From Isoptericola sp044389085 (GTDB lineage: Bacteria > Actinomycetota > Actinomycetes > Actinomycetales > Cellulomonadaceae), in NCBI RefSeq assembly GCF_044389085.1, contig NZ_JBIRXP010000001.1, forward strand, positions 1 through 64,000: a DNA stretch of 64,000 nucleotides. Direction: 5' to 3'. The notes beneath the pieces were generated by a model. It was not told the DNA's origin and ran no database searches. It was given only the letters and a program-made list of their open reading frames with translations. Within the stretch, counting starts at the first letter, position 1. Each line of letters begins with the position of its first letter. Position numbers and translations under genes: made by a program. Shown in pieces: positions 20,547 to 28,860 of this stretch.

Positions 20547-21107
20547 TCAGAACGGCAGGGGGCCGTGATCGGTGGGCACGATGAGGAGCCCGACGACGCG
20601 CGACGCGTCGTCGAAGGCGACCCGCCCGAGGACCTCGCCCGCCTCGCACACGAGCGTGGTGGTACCGATGACGGTGCCGAGGACCTGTTCGCCGTCCGCC
20701 ACGACGCTGCCGTCGGGCAGCTCTACCTGAGTGCCGCGGCAGCGGTCGAGCCCGCCGACCTCCGCGAGCACGGATCGCCACGCGGCGCCGACGACGTCGG
20801 GGGTGAGCTCCTCGGCGGTGCGCGGCTCCATCAGCCCCGCGAGCTCCTCGTGCTGCCCGGCCGCGACCAGCGCGAAGACCCGGTCGGTCAGCGCGACCAC
20901 CTCGTCCGTGCCACGCCCGCGGATCTCCTCGCCGCTGCGCGGGTCGGTCGGCCGGCCGAACCGCTTGAACGCCGCCTGTCTGCTCATGCCCATCTCCGCT
21001 CCGATCTCGGCCCAGGTGTGTCCCTGGGCGCGCGCCTTCCGGACCGCCGCGTCGAGCTGCTGACGCGCCGTCTGCACCGCCTGGAGGGCGGCGCGGATCT
21101 CTCTCAT
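20547..21107 (-). CDS. Small HTH regulator with C-terminal sensor-like domain
   Basis: A 186-residue protein. The N-terminal 60 residues form a helix-turn-helix of sigma-region-4 style, with ARAQGHTWAEIGAEMGMSRQ then AAFKRFG. The remaining 120 residues resemble an NTF2/SnoaL-like or DUF3887-type fold (DRVFALVAAGQHEELAGLM, then beta-rich GTQVELPDGSVVADGEQVLG). I do not recognise the ligand. The start codon is 8 nt from a 41-bp double palindrome (21116-21156), so autoregulation is very likely. No ribosome site is present, and a -10-like TTGACT ends 7 nt before the ATG, pointing to a leaderless mRNA. It is inserted between gat genes and allE but shows no link to either. Confidence 0.7.
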   Translation of the reverse strand: MREIRAALQAVQTARQQLDAAVRKARAQGHTWAEIGAEMGMSRQAAFKRFGRPTDPRSGEEIRGRGTDEVVALTDRVFALVAAGQHEELAGLMEPRTAEELTPDVVGAAWRSVLAEVGGLDRCRGTQVELPDGSVVADGEQVLGTVIGTTTLVCEAGEVLGRVAFDDASRVVGLLIVPTDHGPLPF

Positions 21108-21115
21108 GCCCGGTA

Positions 21116-21156
21116 GTCAACCTGTGGTTGACAAGGCATGTCAACCACAGGTTGAC
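21116..21156. promoter_or_regulatory. Double palindromic operator of the HTH regulator
   Basis: GTCAACCTGTGGTTGAC (21116-21132) and its exact reverse complement (21140-21156) are separated by 7 nt, a perfect 17-bp inverted repeat. Each arm is itself a palindrome, GTCAACC-N3-GGTTGAC. TTGACA boxes for the minus-strand gene are embedded in the arms, so a protein bound here would block the polymerase. The centres of the arms are 24 bp apart. Confidence 0.8.
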
Positions 21157-21182
21157 GCGCGTGGGTCAGGATGGTGGGCGCG

Positions 21183-21244
21183 TTGACATGCCGGCGCCGC
21201 AGGCCTAAGTTCGTATCGCAGAAGTAGGATTCCGAAACATGGAA
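21183..21244 (+). promoter_or_regulatory. allE promoter with four-half-site operator
   Basis: Consensus TTGACA (21183-21188), a 17-bp spacer and TAAGTT (21206-21211). The operator follows with the same geometry as at uraD and hyi: TTCG (21210-21213), AGAA (21220-21223), TTCC (21230-21233) and GGAA (21241-21244), gaps 6, 6 and 7. The inner pair is a clean ATTCC-N7-GGAAT palindrome. Confidence 0.75.
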
Positions 21245-21268
21245 TACGCCGCCCGACGAGGAGTGACG

Positions 21269-22102
21269 ATGACGCAGCCGCAGACCACCCGCTACTACAC
21301 CCCGCAGGGCGGGCTGCCCGGGCAGGAAGAGCTGCTCACCGACCGCGCGATCGTCACCGAGGCGTACACGGTCATCCCGCGCGGCGTGCTGCGCGACATC
21401 GTCACCTCCAACCTGCCCGGCTGGGACAAGACCCGCCTGTGGGTGCTCGCGCGCCCCGTCGAGGGCTTCGCGACGACGTTCGCGCAGTACGTGGTCGAGG
21501 TCTCGCCGGGCGGCGGAGCCGACCGCGGCGAGATCGAGGACACCGTGCAGTCGGTCGTCTTCGTCACCGAGGGCACGCTGACCCTCACGGTCGGCGGGGA
21601 GGAGCACGTGCTCGAGCCCGGCGGGTACGCGTACCTCGCCGCGGGCGACCAGTGGTCGCTGCACAACCGCTCGGACGCCAAGGCCGCGTTCCAGTGGGTC
21701 CGCAAGGTCTACGAGCGGATCGACGGCCACGAGGCGAAGACCTTCGTCACCCGCGAGCAGGACATCGAGCCGCGCCCCATGCCGGACACCGACGGCGCGT
21801 GGGCCACGACCCGCTTCGTCGACCCCGACGACCTGGCGCACGACATGCACGTCAACATCGTGACGTTCCAGCCCGGCGGCTCCATCCCCTTCGCGGAGAC
21901 GCACATCATGGAGCACGGCCTGTACGTGCTCGAGGGCAAGGCCGTCTACCGGCTCAACGGGGACTGGGTCGAGGTGCAGGAGGGCGACTTCATGTGGCTG
22001 CGCGCCTTCTGCCCCCAGGCCTGCTACGCCGGCGGCCCCAAGCCGTTCCGCTACCTGCTGTACAAGGACGTCAACCGGCAGGTCAGGCTCGACCGCCGCT
22101 GA
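21269..22102 (+). CDS. allE: (S)-ureidoglycine aminohydrolase
   Basis: Converts S-ureidoglycine to S-ureidoglycolate with release of ammonia. The 277-residue protein is a two-cupin (bicupin) enzyme: the first cupin carries VVFVTEGTLTLTV and the second the metal-binding HIMEHGLYVLEGKAVYRLNGDWVEVQEGDFMWL with the typical close CPQACYAGGPKPFRYLLYKDVNR. The ATG at 21269 with GAGGAG is preferred over an in-frame ATG at 21239 that would overlap the operator. Though separated from the main cluster by 5 kb, its promoter carries the same operator. Its 3' end overlaps the convergent photolyase gene by 20 bases. Confidence 0.93.
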   Translation: MTQPQTTRYYTPQGGLPGQEELLTDRAIVTEAYTVIPRGVLRDIVTSNLPGWDKTRLWVLARPVEGFATTFAQYVVEVSPGGGADRGEIEDTVQSVVFVTEGTLTLTVGGEEHVLEPGGYAYLAAGDQWSLHNRSDAKAAFQWVRKVYERIDGHEAKTFVTREQDIEPRPMPDTDGAWATTRFVDPDDLAHDMHVNIVTFQPGGSIPFAETHIMEHGLYVLEGKAVYRLNGDWVEVQEGDFMWLRAFCPQACYAGGPKPFRYLLYKDVNRQVRLDRR

Positions 22103-23513
22103 CCCCGGCACGGCCGGCCCCGTCGCCGTCGCGGGGCCGGCGGCGGGCGCGCTCGAAGTCGTCCAGCGCCACGCGGCGCTCGTGGGCGTGGTCGACCATC
22201 GGCGCCGGGTAGCCGCGCGGCGGAGGGTCCAGGCGCCACGGCTCGTGGACCGCGAGTCCGTCGAGGCCGCGCAGCTGGGGCACCCAGCGCCGGACGTAGT
22301 CGCCCTCGGGGTCGAACTTCTTGCCCTGGGTCACCGGGTTGAACACGCGGAAGTACGGCGCCGCGTCGTGCCCCGTGCCGGCGACCCACTGCCAGTTGAG
22401 CTGGTTCTGGGAGACGTCCCCGTCGACCAGGTGGGCCATGAAGTGGCTCGCGCCCCGCTGCCAGGGCACGTGCAGGTCCTTGACGAGGAACGACGCGACG
22501 ATCATCCGGACGCGGTTGTGCATCCAGCCGGTCGCGAGGAGCTGACGCATGCCGGCGTCGACCAGGGGGTAGCCGGTGCGGCCGGCCGCCCAGGCCTGGA
22601 ACGCGTCGTCCGCGGCCGCGCCGCCGGCCCAGGCGTCGTCCGGCACGACGGCGCGCAGCGACCGGCTGCGCCCCTCGGGGCGGTGGTGCAGCACGTCGGC
22701 GTGGAACTCCCGCCAGGCCAGCTCTGACCGGAAGGCCGCCACGTCCTGCGCGGGGGCGCCGTCCGCCTGGGCCGCCGCGAGGTCGGCCAGCAGGGTGCGC
22801 GGATGCACCTCGCCCCAGCGCAGGTGCACGGACATCGACGACGTCCCCTCGAGGTCGGGGCGGTCACGGCGGGCGCCGTACCCCGCGAGCCCGTCCCGGC
22901 AGAAGGCGTGCCAGCGCCGCCGCGCGGCGGCCTCGCCGGCGCGGGGCAGGCGGGCGTCCGTGGCGGGGGCCGCGGGCAGGTCGTCGGACGCCACCGTGGC
23001 CCACGGGATCTCGCGGGGCCGGCCGGCCGGTGCGCGCCAGCCGTGCTCGTACCAGGCCGCCCGGAACGGGGTGAACACCTGGTACGGCGTCCCGCCCCCG
23101 GTCAGCACCCGCCCGGGGGAGACGGCGTACGGCGACCCGGTGCGCACGAGGGGTGTCCCCGCCTCCGCGAGCAGCGCCTCCACCGCTTCGTCCCGCCGCC
23201 TGCCGAGCGGCTCGTGGCTCGCCGCGACGTGCACCTCCTCGGCCCCGACGGACCGCACGACGTCGGGGACGACCGCCCGGGGGTCGCCCCGCCGCAGGAC
23301 GAGCCGGCCTCCGCACGCGTCGTCGAGCGCGGCCAGCGAGCGCACGAGGTACGCGAGCCGGTTGGTACCCGCCCGGCGCCACAGGTCGTCGTCCACCACG
23401 TAGAGCCCGACGAGCTCGCCGTCCCCGGCGCGCGCTCGGTCGACCGCCGCGAGCAGGGCCGGGTTGTCGCCGAGGCGGAGGTCGCGGCGGAACCACATCA
23501 CGGTCGCTGGCAC
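22083..23513 (-). CDS. phrB: Deoxyribodipyrimidine photolyase
   Basis: FAD-dependent DNA repair enzyme that splits cyclobutane pyrimidine dimers with light. The 476-residue protein begins VPATVMWFRRDLRLGDNPALL (N-terminal photolyase domain for the antenna chromophore) and has the C-terminal FAD domain with SMSVHLRWGEVHPR, ELAWREFHADVLHH, GYPLVDAGMRQLLATGWMHNRVRMIVASFL and GDVSQNQLNWQWVAG. These match class I CPD photolyases. The GTG start at 23513 lies 6 nt after TACGGT with no ribosome site (leaderless pattern). The frame upstream is open but not conserved. Confidence 0.94.
   Translation of the reverse strand: MPATVMWFRRDLRLGDNPALLAAVDRARAGDGELVGLYVVDDDLWRRAGTNRLAYLVRSLAALDDACGGRLVLRRGDPRAVVPDVVRSVGAEEVHVAASHEPLGRRRDEAVEALLAEAGTPLVRTGSPYAVSPGRVLTGGGTPYQVFTPFRAAWYEHGWRAPAGRPREIPWATVASDDLPAAPATDARLPRAGEAAARRRWHAFCRDGLAGYGARRDRPDLEGTSSMSVHLRWGEVHPRTLLADLAAAQADGAPAQDVAAFRSELAWREFHADVLHHRPEGRSRSLRAVVPDDAWAGGAAADDAFQAWAAGRTGYPLVDAGMRQLLATGWMHNRVRMIVASFLVKDLHVPWQRGASHFMAHLVDGDVSQNQLNWQWVAGTGHDAAPYFRVFNPVTQGKKFDPEGDYVRRWVPQLRGLDGLAVHEPWRLDPPPRGYPAPMVDHAHERRVALDDFERARRRPRDGDGAGRAGVSGGRA
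22113..22141. terminator. Hairpin between convergent allE and phrB
   Basis: A 10-bp stem (22113-22122 with 22132-22141) just after the allE stop, inside the last codons of phrB. It could end allE transcription. Confidence 0.5.
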
Positions 23514-23604
23514 CGCACCACCGTAGGGTCCGGGCCGGGTGCAGGCCTCCCGTGGTGTCCCGCAGCAGTCGCCGTCGAGGCCCCGCGGTGTCAGAGTTTC
23601 CGGT

Positions 23605-25128
23605 ATGACCGACCAGGCCGCGGCACCGGCACCGCACCCTGAGCACGAGGGGGACCGCGCGTTCTTCGGGCACCCGCGCGGCCTCATGACGCTGGCGGGG
23701 ACAGAGCTGTGGGAGCGGTTCAGCTACTACGGCATGCGCGCCATCCTGCTGTACTACCTGACCGACACCGTGGCCAACGGCGGCCTCGGGATGGACGCGA
23801 CCACCGGGGCCGCGTTCGTCTCGATCTACGGCACGTCGGTGTACCTGCTGTCGGTGGTCGGAGGCTGGCTCGCCGACCGGGTGATCGGGGCGCGGCGCTC
23901 CGTGCTGTACGGCGGGATCATCATCGCCGCCGGGCACGTGTCCCTCACCCTGCCCACGTACGGCTTCTCGATGCTGGGCATCGGCCTGGTCGCCTTCGGC
24001 ACCGGCCTGCTCAAGCCGAACGTGTCGTCGATGGTGGGCGAGTTGTACTCGCGCGACGACGAGCGCCGCGACCCGGCGTTCTCGATCTTCTACATGGGGA
24101 TCAACCTGGGGTCATTCTTCTCGCCGCTGATCGTCGGCCTCGTCGAGCAGACCTGGGGCTACCACGCGGGCTTCGCGGTGGCCGCGATCGGGATGGCGTT
24201 CGCCCTCGTCTTCTTCGTCGGCGGCTACCGGTACCTGGGCGACGCCGGGACGGACGTGCCGAACCCGATCACCCCGGAGGACCGGCCCGCCGTGGTGCGG
24301 CTCGGCCTCTACGTGGTCGGCGCGATCGCCGTCGCGGCCGCGCTGGCGGCGGTGGTCGCCGGTGGCTGGGCCGTCAGGACGTTCATCGACGCCGTGTCCT
24401 ACCTGGCGCTCGTGACGCCGGTGGTGCTGCTCGTGGTGATGTACCGGTCCAAGCGCGTGACGGCGGCGGAGCGCCCGCGCGTCGTGGCGTACGTGCCGCT
24501 CTTCGTCGCCGCGATGCTGTTCTGGATGATCTTCGAGCAGGCGGCCACGACGCTGGCGGCCTTCGCCGCCGACCGGACGCAGCTGCAGCTCTTCGGCCTC
24601 GAGCTCTCGCCGGCGTTCTTCCAGTCGGTCAACCCGGCGTCGATCATCATCCTGGCGCCGGTGTTCGCCTGGATCTGGACGAAGACGGGGGACCGGCCGC
24701 CCACGGCGTACAAGTTCGTCATGGGGCTGACGCTCGCGGCGCTGTCGTTCCTGTTCCTCGCGGGCATGTCGGCCGTCTTCGAGGGCGAGCTCGCCCCGCC
24801 GTGGGTGCTCATCGGCGTCTACGTGATCCAGACGCTCGGCGAGCTGTGCCTGTCGCCGGTGGGGATCGCGGCGACGACGCTGCTGGCGCCGCGGGCGTTC
24901 CGCGGCCAGGCGATGGCGCTGTGGTTCCTGTCGTCGGCCGCCGGCCAGGCGATCACCGCGCAGACCATCGAGGCGACCGAGGGCGTCTCCGACACCGCGT
25001 ACTTCGGCGGGATCGGCGTCGTGGCGCTCGTGTTCGCGGGCGTCCTCCTGCTGCTGGCCCCGTGGGTGACGCGGCACATCCGGCACGCCGACGAGATGGA
25101 GCGCACCCACAGCGCCGGCGCGTCCTGA
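23605..25128 (+). CDS. POT-family proton-coupled di/tripeptide transporter
   Basis: A 507-residue major-facilitator protein of the PTR/POT family (DtpT-like). It carries the proton-coupling motif ELWERFSYYGMRAILLYYLTD (ExxERFxYYG) at about residues 34-54, then GGWLADRVIGARRSVLYGG and the typical FYMGINLGSFFSPLIVG; about 14 hydrophobic segments are visible, and EQAATTLAAFAADRT and NPASIIILAPVFAWIW in the second half. The start at 23605 precedes a short hydrophilic N-terminus. No clear ribosome site. It ends tail-to-tail with a DoxX gene across a GC hairpin. A peptide transporter role is certain to family level; the exact substrate is not. Confidence 0.92.
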   Translation: MTDQAAAPAPHPEHEGDRAFFGHPRGLMTLAGTELWERFSYYGMRAILLYYLTDTVANGGLGMDATTGAAFVSIYGTSVYLLSVVGGWLADRVIGARRSVLYGGIIIAAGHVSLTLPTYGFSMLGIGLVAFGTGLLKPNVSSMVGELYSRDDERRDPAFSIFYMGINLGSFFSPLIVGLVEQTWGYHAGFAVAAIGMAFALVFFVGGYRYLGDAGTDVPNPITPEDRPAVVRLGLYVVGAIAVAAALAAVVAGGWAVRTFIDAVSYLALVTPVVLLVVMYRSKRVTAAERPRVVAYVPLFVAAMLFWMIFEQAATTLAAFAADRTQLQLFGLELSPAFFQSVNPASIIILAPVFAWIWTKTGDRPPTAYKFVMGLTLAALSFLFLAGMSAVFEGELAPPWVLIGVYVIQTLGELCLSPVGIAATTLLAPRAFRGQAMALWFLSSAAGQAITAQTIEATEGVSDTAYFGGIGVVALVFAGVLLLLAPWVTRHIRHADEMERTHSAGAS

Positions 25129-25140
25129 TCGCGCCGGCGC
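25112..25140. terminator. Bidirectional terminator between convergent genes
   Basis: An 11-bp perfect stem (25112-25122 with 25130-25140) with a 7-nt loop spans the stop codon of the POT gene and faces the 3' end of the convergent doxX-like gene. Confidence 0.6.
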
Positions 25141-25176
25141 CGGGGTGCGCCGGGTTCTCCTCGGGGTGCCTCGCGC

Positions 25177-25752
25177 TCAGCGCAGCCAGGTCGCGCTGCC
25201 GGGCACCGGCGAGGCCGCCCAGGCGCGGCCGAGGCCCCAGGTGTCGCCGGCACGCGTGAGCGCGAGGGCGGCCAGGAGCGCCGTGAACACGAGGTGCTGG
25301 TCGACCAGCGGGTTCTGGGACCCCGCGGCGAAGGGCCACGTCGACAGCCACAGCGTCAGCATGAGCAGCCCGCCGGCCACGGCGGCGACGCGCAGGCCGA
25401 TGCCGAGCAGCAGGGCGAGGCCCGTGCCGAGCATGCCGAGCATGAACAGCCAGTCGACGAGGGGGCCGCTCAGCGCGGCGAAGGCACCGGCGAGCGGGCT
25501 CTCGATCGAGCCCAGGTAGCCCGCGGTGGGCGAGCTGCCCGCCACCCAGGCCGCCTCGCCCGGCGTGGCGTAGCCGAGGCCGAAGGTCTTGTCGGCCACC
25601 GGCCAGAGGAAGACCACGGCCAGGAGGAGGCGACACAGTGCGAGGGCGCGGCGCGCGCCGGGCCGGGTGACGACGAGCGCGGCGTCCTCCCCGTCCCGGG
25701 CGTGGTCGGTGACGTTCGTGCCGGACGTGCTGCCTGCGGCGGTCGCGGTCAT
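25177..25752 (-). CDS. DoxX-family membrane protein
   Basis: A 191-residue integral membrane protein with about four hydrophobic helices (LALCRLLLAVVFLWPVADK, then LFMLGMLGTGLALLLGIGL, GGLLMLTLWLSTWPF and VFTALLAALAL) after a 30-residue polar start, the DoxX/MauE arrangement. The segment FLWPVADKTFGLGYATP matches actinobacterial DoxX-like proteins linked to thiosulfate or redox stress. The ATG follows AGGGAG. It is divergent from ilvD. Function beyond membrane redox association is unknown. Confidence 0.75.
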   Translation of the reverse strand: MTATAAGSTSGTNVTDHARDGEDAALVVTRPGARRALALCRLLLAVVFLWPVADKTFGLGYATPGEAAWVAGSSPTAGYLGSIESPLAGAFAALSGPLVDWLFMLGMLGTGLALLLGIGLRVAAVAGGLLMLTLWLSTWPFAAGSQNPLVDQHLVFTALLAALALTRAGDTWGLGRAWAASPVPGSATWLR

Positions 25753-26011
25753 GAGTAGCTCCCTGATCGTGGTGCGCTGCGTGGTGCGTGCGATGTGGAT
25801 GGGCGTGCGTCCGATTTGGACGGATTACTGAGGAACGGGGCCAACCTGCCCAGGTCGCGCGGCGCGTCGCAACCGGATCGTGACCTTCGGATCGTTTCAG
25901 CAGGCAAATGGACCACTGGGCGGACGGATGCCCGCGATACGGGACGGCGGGCGTAGCGTGCTCGTGCGCGTCGTCCGCGACGGCGCGGCAGAACTCGTCG
26001 AAGGAGCTGAC

Positions 26012-27874
26012 ATGAGCCGTCCCCTGCGCTCTCGGACGTCCACCCACGGCCGCAACATGGCCGGTGCCCGCGCGCTGTGGCGCGCCACCGGCATGGGTGC
26101 GGACGACTTCGGCAAGCCGATCGTCGCGATCGCCAACTCGTACACGCAGTTCGTACCGGGTCACGTGCACCTCAAGGACATGGGAGACCTCGTCGCCTCC
26201 GCGATCCAGGAGGCCGGCGGCGTGGCGAAGGAGTTCAACACCATCGCCGTGGACGACGGCATCGCCATGGGGCACGCCGGCATGCTCTACTCGCTGCCCA
26301 GCCGCGACCTCATCGCCGACTCGGTCGAGTACATGGTCAACGCGCACTGCGCCGACGCCCTCGTGTGCATCTCCAACTGCGACAAGATCACGCCGGGCAT
26401 GCTCAACGCGGCGCTGCGGCTCAACATCCCCGTGATCTTCGTGTCCGGCGGGCCCATGGAGGCCGGCAAGGCGATCGTCGCGGACGGCGTCGCGAAGACG
26501 CCGCTCAACCTCATCAACGCGATCAACTACTCGGCCGACGACAACGTGTCCGACGCCGCCCTCGCGCAGGTCGAGGAGAACGCCTGCCCCACGTGCGGGT
26601 CGTGCTCCGGGATGTTCACCGCCAACTCGATGAACTGCCTTACCGAGGCGCTCGGGCTGTCGCTGCCGGGCAACGGCTCGACGCTGGCCACGCACTCCGC
26701 CCGCAAGGAGCTCTTCCTCGAGGCGGGGCGCACCATCGTCGACCTCGCGAAGCGCTACTACGAGGACGAGGACGACTCGGCCGCCCCGCGCTCGATCGCC
26801 ACGAAGGCGGCGTTCTCGAACGCCATGGCGCTCGACGTCGCGATGGGCGGCTCGACCAACACGGTGCTGCACATCCTCGCCGCCGCCCAGGAGGGCGAGG
26901 TCGACTTCGACCTCACGGACATCGAGGCGATCAGCCGTCGCGTGCCCTGCCTGAGCAAGGTGGCGCCCAACCACCCGGACTTCCACATGGAGGACGTGCA
27001 CCGCGCCGGCGGCATCCCCGCCCTGCTGGGCGAGCTGGACCGCGCGGGCCTGCTCGACCACGACGTCACCTCGGTGCACACGCCGACCCTGCGCGCCTGG
27101 CTCGACGACTGGGACATCCGCGGCGGCAAGGCCACCGAGCGCGCCACGGCGCTCTTCCACGCCGCTCCCGGCGGCGTGCGCACCACGCAGGCGTTCTCGA
27201 CGTCGAACGTCTGGGACAGCCTCGACACGGACGCCGAGAACGGCTGCATCCGCGACCTCGAGCACGCGTACACCGTCGAGGGCGGCCTGGCCGTGCTGCG
27301 CGGCAACCTCGCCGAGGACGGCGCCGTCTTCAAGACCGCCGGTGTCGACCCCGACGTCTTCCACTTCGTGGGCAAGGCCCTCGTCTGCGAGTCGCAGGAC
27401 GACGCCGTCGAGAAGATCCTCACCAAGCAGGTGCAGCCGGGCCACGTCGTGGTCGTGCGCTACGAGGGCCCGTCCGGCGGCCCGGGGATGCAGGAGATGC
27501 TCTACCCGACGTCGTTCATCAAGGGCCGCGGGCTCGGCAAGGTCTGCGCCCTCATCACCGACGGCCGGTTCTCCGGCGGGTCGAGCGGCATCTCCGTGGG
27601 ACACGTGTCGCCCGAGGCGGCGGCCGGCGGCACGATCGGCCTGATCGAGGACGGCGACGAGATCGAGATCGACGTGGACACCCGGCTCATCCGCGTCAAC
27701 GTCCCGGACGAGGTGCTCGCCGAGCGTCGCGCCAAGATGGAGGCGCGCGAGAACCCGTGGCAGCCGGTGAACCGCGACCGCTACGTCTCCCCGGCGCTCC
27801 AGGCGTACGCGGCGATGGCGACGTCGGCCGACCGTGGCGCCGTGCGCGACGTGTCGCTCATCGCGCGCCGCTGA
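26012..27874 (+). CDS. ilvD: Dihydroxy-acid dehydratase, E. coli-type (long form)
   Basis: Dehydrates 2,3-dihydroxy-isovalerate and -methylvalerate in valine and isoleucine synthesis. 620 residues, close to E. coli IlvD (616). Fe-S ligands are seen in ISNCDKITPGM and NACPTCGSCSGMFTANSMNCLTEALGLS; the active-site Ser segment is FSGGSSGISVGHVSPEAA. The ATG at 26012 follows AAGGAG (26001-26006); an open frame upstream to 25880 is not conserved. The 259 bases between doxX and ilvD include GTCC-N5-GGAC near 25810 and a possible -10 TAGCGT near 25955, but no convincing leader peptide. A second, different dehydratase lies at 31737-33446. Confidence 0.95.
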   Translation: MSRPLRSRTSTHGRNMAGARALWRATGMGADDFGKPIVAIANSYTQFVPGHVHLKDMGDLVASAIQEAGGVAKEFNTIAVDDGIAMGHAGMLYSLPSRDLIADSVEYMVNAHCADALVCISNCDKITPGMLNAALRLNIPVIFVSGGPMEAGKAIVADGVAKTPLNLINAINYSADDNVSDAALAQVEENACPTCGSCSGMFTANSMNCLTEALGLSLPGNGSTLATHSARKELFLEAGRTIVDLAKRYYEDEDDSAAPRSIATKAAFSNAMALDVAMGGSTNTVLHILAAAQEGEVDFDLTDIEAISRRVPCLSKVAPNHPDFHMEDVHRAGGIPALLGELDRAGLLDHDVTSVHTPTLRAWLDDWDIRGGKATERATALFHAAPGGVRTTQAFSTSNVWDSLDTDAENGCIRDLEHAYTVEGGLAVLRGNLAEDGAVFKTAGVDPDVFHFVGKALVCESQDDAVEKILTKQVQPGHVVVVRYEGPSGGPGMQEMLYPTSFIKGRGLGKVCALITDGRFSGGSSGISVGHVSPEAAAGGTIGLIEDGDEIEIDVDTRLIRVNVPDEVLAERRAKMEARENPWQPVNRDRYVSPALQAYAAMATSADRGAVRDVSLIARR

Positions 27875-27887
27875 CCGCCCCCGCCGC

Positions 27888-27928
27888 ACGCCCGCCCGGG
27901 CCCGACGCTGTCGGACCGGGGCGGGCGT
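27888..27928 (+). terminator. ilvD terminator
   Basis: A 10-bp outer stem (27888-27897 with 27919-27928) encloses a 5-bp inner hairpin (27902-27906 with 27910-27914). It ends 10 nt before the -10 box of kynA. Confidence 0.68.
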
Positions 27929-27951
27929 CGGCGTGACATAGGCTCCCGGGC

Positions 27952-28860
27952 ATGGTCGACCAGCCCGAGCCCGACGACGTGCCCGCCGGCCCGTCCAACG
28001 AGCGGGAGCTGGAGCCGGAGATCGTCACCGACCTGCGGGAGCGGATGACGTACGGCTCCTACCTGCACCTGGACACGCTCCTGGCCGCGCAGGAGCCGAT
28101 CAGCTCCCCGGTGCACCACGACGAGATGCTGTTTATCGTGCAGCACCAGACCACGGAGCTCTGGCTCAAGCTGGTGCTGCACGAGCTCGTCTCCGCGCGA
28201 GACCTGCTCGCGGCCGACGAGCTCGGCGCGGCGCTCAAGCGGATCGCGCGCGTCAAGCACGTGCAGCGGACGCTCACCGAGCAGTGGTCGGTGCTCGCGA
28301 CGCTCACGCCCAGCGAGTACGCGCAGTTCCGCGGCTTCCTCGGGAACGCCTCGGGGTTCCAGTCCTGGCAGTACCGCGCCGTCGAGTTCCTGCTCGGCAA
28401 CAAGAACGCCCGCATGCTCGCGGTCTTCGACGCCGAGCCCGACGCGCGCGACGAGCTCGCGCGCCTGCTCGCCGAGCCCAGCGTGTACGACGAGTTCCTG
28501 CGCTACCTCGCCCGGCACGGCCACGACGTGCCCCGCCGGGTGCTCGACCGTGACGTCACCACCGCGCACACGCTCGACGACGACCTGGTCGAGGTGTTCC
28601 GCCGCATCTACGCGGACCCGGAGGCGGACTGGTCGGCGTACGAGACGTGCGAGGAGCTGGTCGACCTCGAGGACAACTTCCAGCTCTGGCGGTTCCGGCA
28701 CATGAAGACCGTGCTGCGGATCATCGGCACGAAGCGCGGGACCGGCGGTTCCAGCGGCGTCGGGTTCCTGCAGCGCGCCCTCGACCTCACCTTCTTCCCC
28801 GAGCTGTTCGCCGTGCGCACCGAGCTCGGCGCGACCGCGGGCCCGGGCGCGCGGTCGTGA
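27952..28860 (+). CDS. kynA: Tryptophan 2,3-dioxygenase
   Basis: Heme enzyme that oxidises L-tryptophan to N-formylkynurenine. The 302-residue protein has SSPVHHDEMLFIVQHQTTEL (residues 51-70), the distal-pocket region, heme-ligand His250 in RFRHMKTVLRIIG and the substrate loop GTGGSSGVGFL (263-273). TAGGCT (27939-27944) lies 7 nt before the ATG and there is no ribosome site, so the operon is probably read from a leaderless mRNA. The stop overlaps the GTG of the next gene (GTGA), which codes for a candidate formamidase. Confidence 0.95.
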   Translation: MVDQPEPDDVPAGPSNERELEPEIVTDLRERMTYGSYLHLDTLLAAQEPISSPVHHDEMLFIVQHQTTELWLKLVLHELVSARDLLAADELGAALKRIARVKHVQRTLTEQWSVLATLTPSEYAQFRGFLGNASGFQSWQYRAVEFLLGNKNARMLAVFDAEPDARDELARLLAEPSVYDEFLRYLARHGHDVPRRVLDRDVTTAHTLDDDLVEVFRRIYADPEADWSAYETCEELVDLEDNFQLWRFRHMKTVLRIIGTKRGTGGSSGVGFLQRALDLTFFPELFAVRTELGATAGPGARS

